A DNA stretch of 64,000 nt from Chamaea fasciata (Eukaryota; Chordata; Aves; Passeriformes; Sylviidae). The stretch lies in NCBI GenBank assembly GCA_029207755.1, contig JARCOQ010000002.1:83788087-83852086 (forward strand), written 5' to 3'. Made by a program: the position numbers and the translations under genes. This document shows positions 61,501-64,000 of this stretch, in pieces; the first letter of the stretch is position 1; every line of letters starts with the position of its first letter. The notes under the pieces are model-generated. The model was not told the DNA's origin, searched no databases, and worked only from the letters and a program-made list of their open reading frames with translations.

Positions 61501-62599
61501 AGCAGAACTAATGATATTACAGTGATGTTACTACACAGATAAAGGATCAAGCAGACAGTAACTTCATGGAGCTCATGCTCATCGAGTATCTACTAAAGGT
61601 ATCACCTTGTGCTTCAGCCAATCTCAGTCCACATCAGGTTTCCTCTTAGCTAACACGGGTCAATTAACAATGTCAGTGGGCCCTACGTTGCTCAGTACTC
61701 AGATCCCAGTGGCATGGGAGCACCCATTTAATGTTGTCTGATGTTCCAAGCACATCTTCAGGCTCATTTCTTGAGGATTACTGAATGCTTGGGGTCACAA
61801 TGTATAATCAAAGCTGTTTTTAAAAGAAAAAAAGTGCTGATATATGATAATGTAGTCTTTGACCAGTGTTAAAGCCAGAATACGGTTGTTTCCAGTTGAA
61901 AAACAAGGAAATTTAGTAGCCCGGCCCCTGGGCTTTCTGTGCCCCATGCAAAGAGCACTAGAGTCAGTGGAAAAGCTTCTGTTGAGTGTGGGGTAAGTAT
62001 TTAATACAGCAGGAGGTGCACTCCTGGGGCTGGGCAACTTACTTGGGTCCAGAAACATCACTCATCTTGTTTCTTTTTCTTTTGCACCAGCATAATAGCA
62101 ATGAAGGTAATCAGTGTGAATAGAAAATGGAAATGTTTGGAGGGGACTTTGGAGCTTCTTGAATGTTTTCTTTCCTTTCCTCTGCTAATGCTTTTTATTT
62201 AAGACTTATTGAAGGCTGGACTATACACACCAAGAAATTTCCAGAAACAACCAAGACTGAGAAGTAGGTAATGCCACTCTGCGAGTTACACTGATTTTTA
62301 ATATCTTGTTGATCAAGTCTCAGTTGAAACTTCAGTGATGGACTCAACGACAAAACTACTGTGGTTCACCTACCACCTTTCTTCCTTCCCCCAGGCATGG
62401 GTCTCAATTCATATTCATTTAAAAGGGAAATCTCCCTCTACTCCATACCTCCCAAAACACCATTGGTGCTGTACAAATGAGTTGCCCTGGAAAGAACCAG
62501 AAAACCTCAATTTTTTATCATAAGTTGCATCACCTTAATGGTTTATGAGGATGCGATTTCACTTATTTGAACAGGAACCATTTTTATTTATTTCTGCCA
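58597..62599. other. non-coding, no recognised feature
   Basis: AT-rich, with overlapping 60-90 codon frames on both strands, none with a recognisable domain. No mobile element was recognised. Confidence 0.5.
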
Positions 62600-62900
62600 A
62601 TCTGTGTTAAGAGGGTTTTAATGCTTGTTTAATGAAGCCTGGAGAAATGAAGATGTTACTCTGCTTCTCTCCGTTTTGCTGCTTTGTTAGAATTTATATA
62701 CCTCTTATAGAATTTTACCCATTAGTTTTTCAACAGCAGTATTTTTCAGTTTCACCAGAATTACAGGATATGCTAATCCTTTAAAGAAAGTCCTGCTCTT
62801 TGCAGAATGCATTATAAACAGCCTTCCTGAGGGCTTTGCCTTTTAATCTCATTACAATGATTTATTTGCTTTTATATACTTTCTCTTTGAAAACAGGTAT
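62600..62900. promoter_or_regulatory. candidate conserved non-coding element (motif content only)
   Basis: Complex AT-rich sequence with a composite motif GGATATGCTAATCC (62766-62779). It contains an octamer-like ATGCTAAT overlapping the OTX/PITX-type core TAATCC, with GGAT/ATCC arms in inverted orientation. Other TAAT cores and a CATTATAAACAG stretch follow. The texture resembles a developmental enhancer, but conservation is untested. Confidence 0.2.
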
Positions 62901-64000
62901 TAAAAAGTATGTTTGTAAATTTACTTAGTTATTTGTGTACTGAAAATTTTTCCAATGGAATACATTATTGTTTCTTTTAAACACTAAATATTGTTCAAAA
63001 CCAAAATTTTGGAAAATAACACTCCATTTATATAGAAGTGAATGGAATATTTTGGAAACGTTTTTAGGACTGCTTTTCCAACATTATTATTTTTTCCTTT
63101 TTCCCCTGCTTCTATTTAGAGTACTACAGAGTTTATTTATATTCGGGGTTGTGTTTATATGAACCTTATTTGAGTTATCATGTGATTCTGTCTTTTCAAT
63201 CCTCTTGGCTAGAATATTTGGGCTGTTATCAATCATTTCCCTGAATATTACAATATTTGATACAAATTGTTAGTTTTTAGCTTAAACATTCAATTCAACT
63301 GTCTACCCTGAAGGTAAAGGCTTGTCCGTGATAAAAATGATCTTCCTCCAGGGACAGTGGAAGATCATGGCGAGATCTTTCAAAGGGCTAAAGGCAGCAA
63401 CAATTTGAGTTTTCAAAGAATATTTCTTTGACCCTTCTTCATATAACAAACAGTAAATGTGGGCAGGGTAAATTTAATAAAATAAAAAAAAATATTTCAC
63501 TGCACACAGTTGTTTCCCTTAGGGTACAGGGAAAATAAACATGCGACAGATGTTAGTCATTTCTGAAGGCATGGTAATGGTATGGCAAATGGAGCAGTCT
63601 GAAAACCTATAAACTCTGCAACTTCTACAGAGTAGGTGTGCAGCATATGCTTTCAATGCCATTCCTAGATCACTTAAAAAAAAAGTTTTATTTTCAAAGC
63701 TGTTTTTTTCATTTCAGTGTTTTTTTTCCATCTCTTGCGCTCAGGGTGGAAAGCAGAGGAGGTAGGGAAAGTATTCATTTGAAGACAAAACTAGCAGGGT
63801 ACCTTCTCTCTAAGCTTCCAACAGCAGCTCCACCTGTCCCTCCTCCCACTGATTTCTCTCACTGTCTTTGGAAATTTTTGTGTAAAAAACACCCTGATGA
63901 TTGACACTAAAAATATTTCACTCTAGACCTGTCTTACACACATTCCAGAGCCTTGGTGAAGACTGAGTGTGAAGGGGTGTTGCACTTCTTGGTTTAGAGC
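62901..64000. other. non-coding, no recognised feature
   Basis: AT-rich to the end of the window. The 88-codon frame at 63638-63904 (+) has no recognisable domain. No mobile element was recognised. Confidence 0.5.

Overview
This window looks like an AT-rich, gene-poor stretch of a bird nuclear chromosome: intergenic DNA or the inside of a very large intron. The main clue is a series of CR1 LINE fragments of avian type. They include 3' ends carrying the ATTCTATG-like terminal repeat and decayed reverse-transcriptase coding sequence. Long mononucleotide runs (A, T and G) and very sparse CpG also fit a vertebrate genome. I see no operon-like or prokaryotic organisation, and I cannot fix the species from the sequence.

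I could not support any intact protein-coding gene. Open frames longer than about 60 codons are scattered over both strands at roughly the density expected in AT-rich non-coding DNA. The only frames with recognisable protein content belong to dead mobile elements: CR1 reverse transcriptase at about 9.4-9.9 kb and 39.7-40.9 kb, and a decayed endogenous retrovirus gag-protease remnant at about 29.9-30.9 kb. No tRNA, rRNA or other RNA gene was recognised.

Layout. 0-9.4 kb is mostly unique sequence, with one long A tract and a small GC-rich block at 4.44-4.64 kb holding two RFX-type X-box motifs. 9.4-9.9 kb is a CR1 reverse-transcriptase fragment. 10-22 kb is mostly unique, with low-complexity tracts, a palindromic GATA site and a 25-base G run inside a GC-rich patch. 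22.15-22.96 kb holds two CR1 3' ends in inverted orientation. 23-29.8 kb is mostly unique. 29.86-30.88 kb is the retroviral remnant. 34.1-41.2 kb is a cluster of four CR1 insertions, all on the + strand, ending in the largest and most coding-rich one. 41.2-64 kb is very AT-rich, with an 84-bp tandem duplication, a degenerate TACTAA-type repeat and several AT-rich stretches that resemble conserved non-coding elements by motif content only.

The features most worth a second look are the paired X-boxes, several perfect inverted repeats with 2-6-nt loops (more than I would expect by chance), and the retroviral remnant. I found no evidence of a new multi-gene system.
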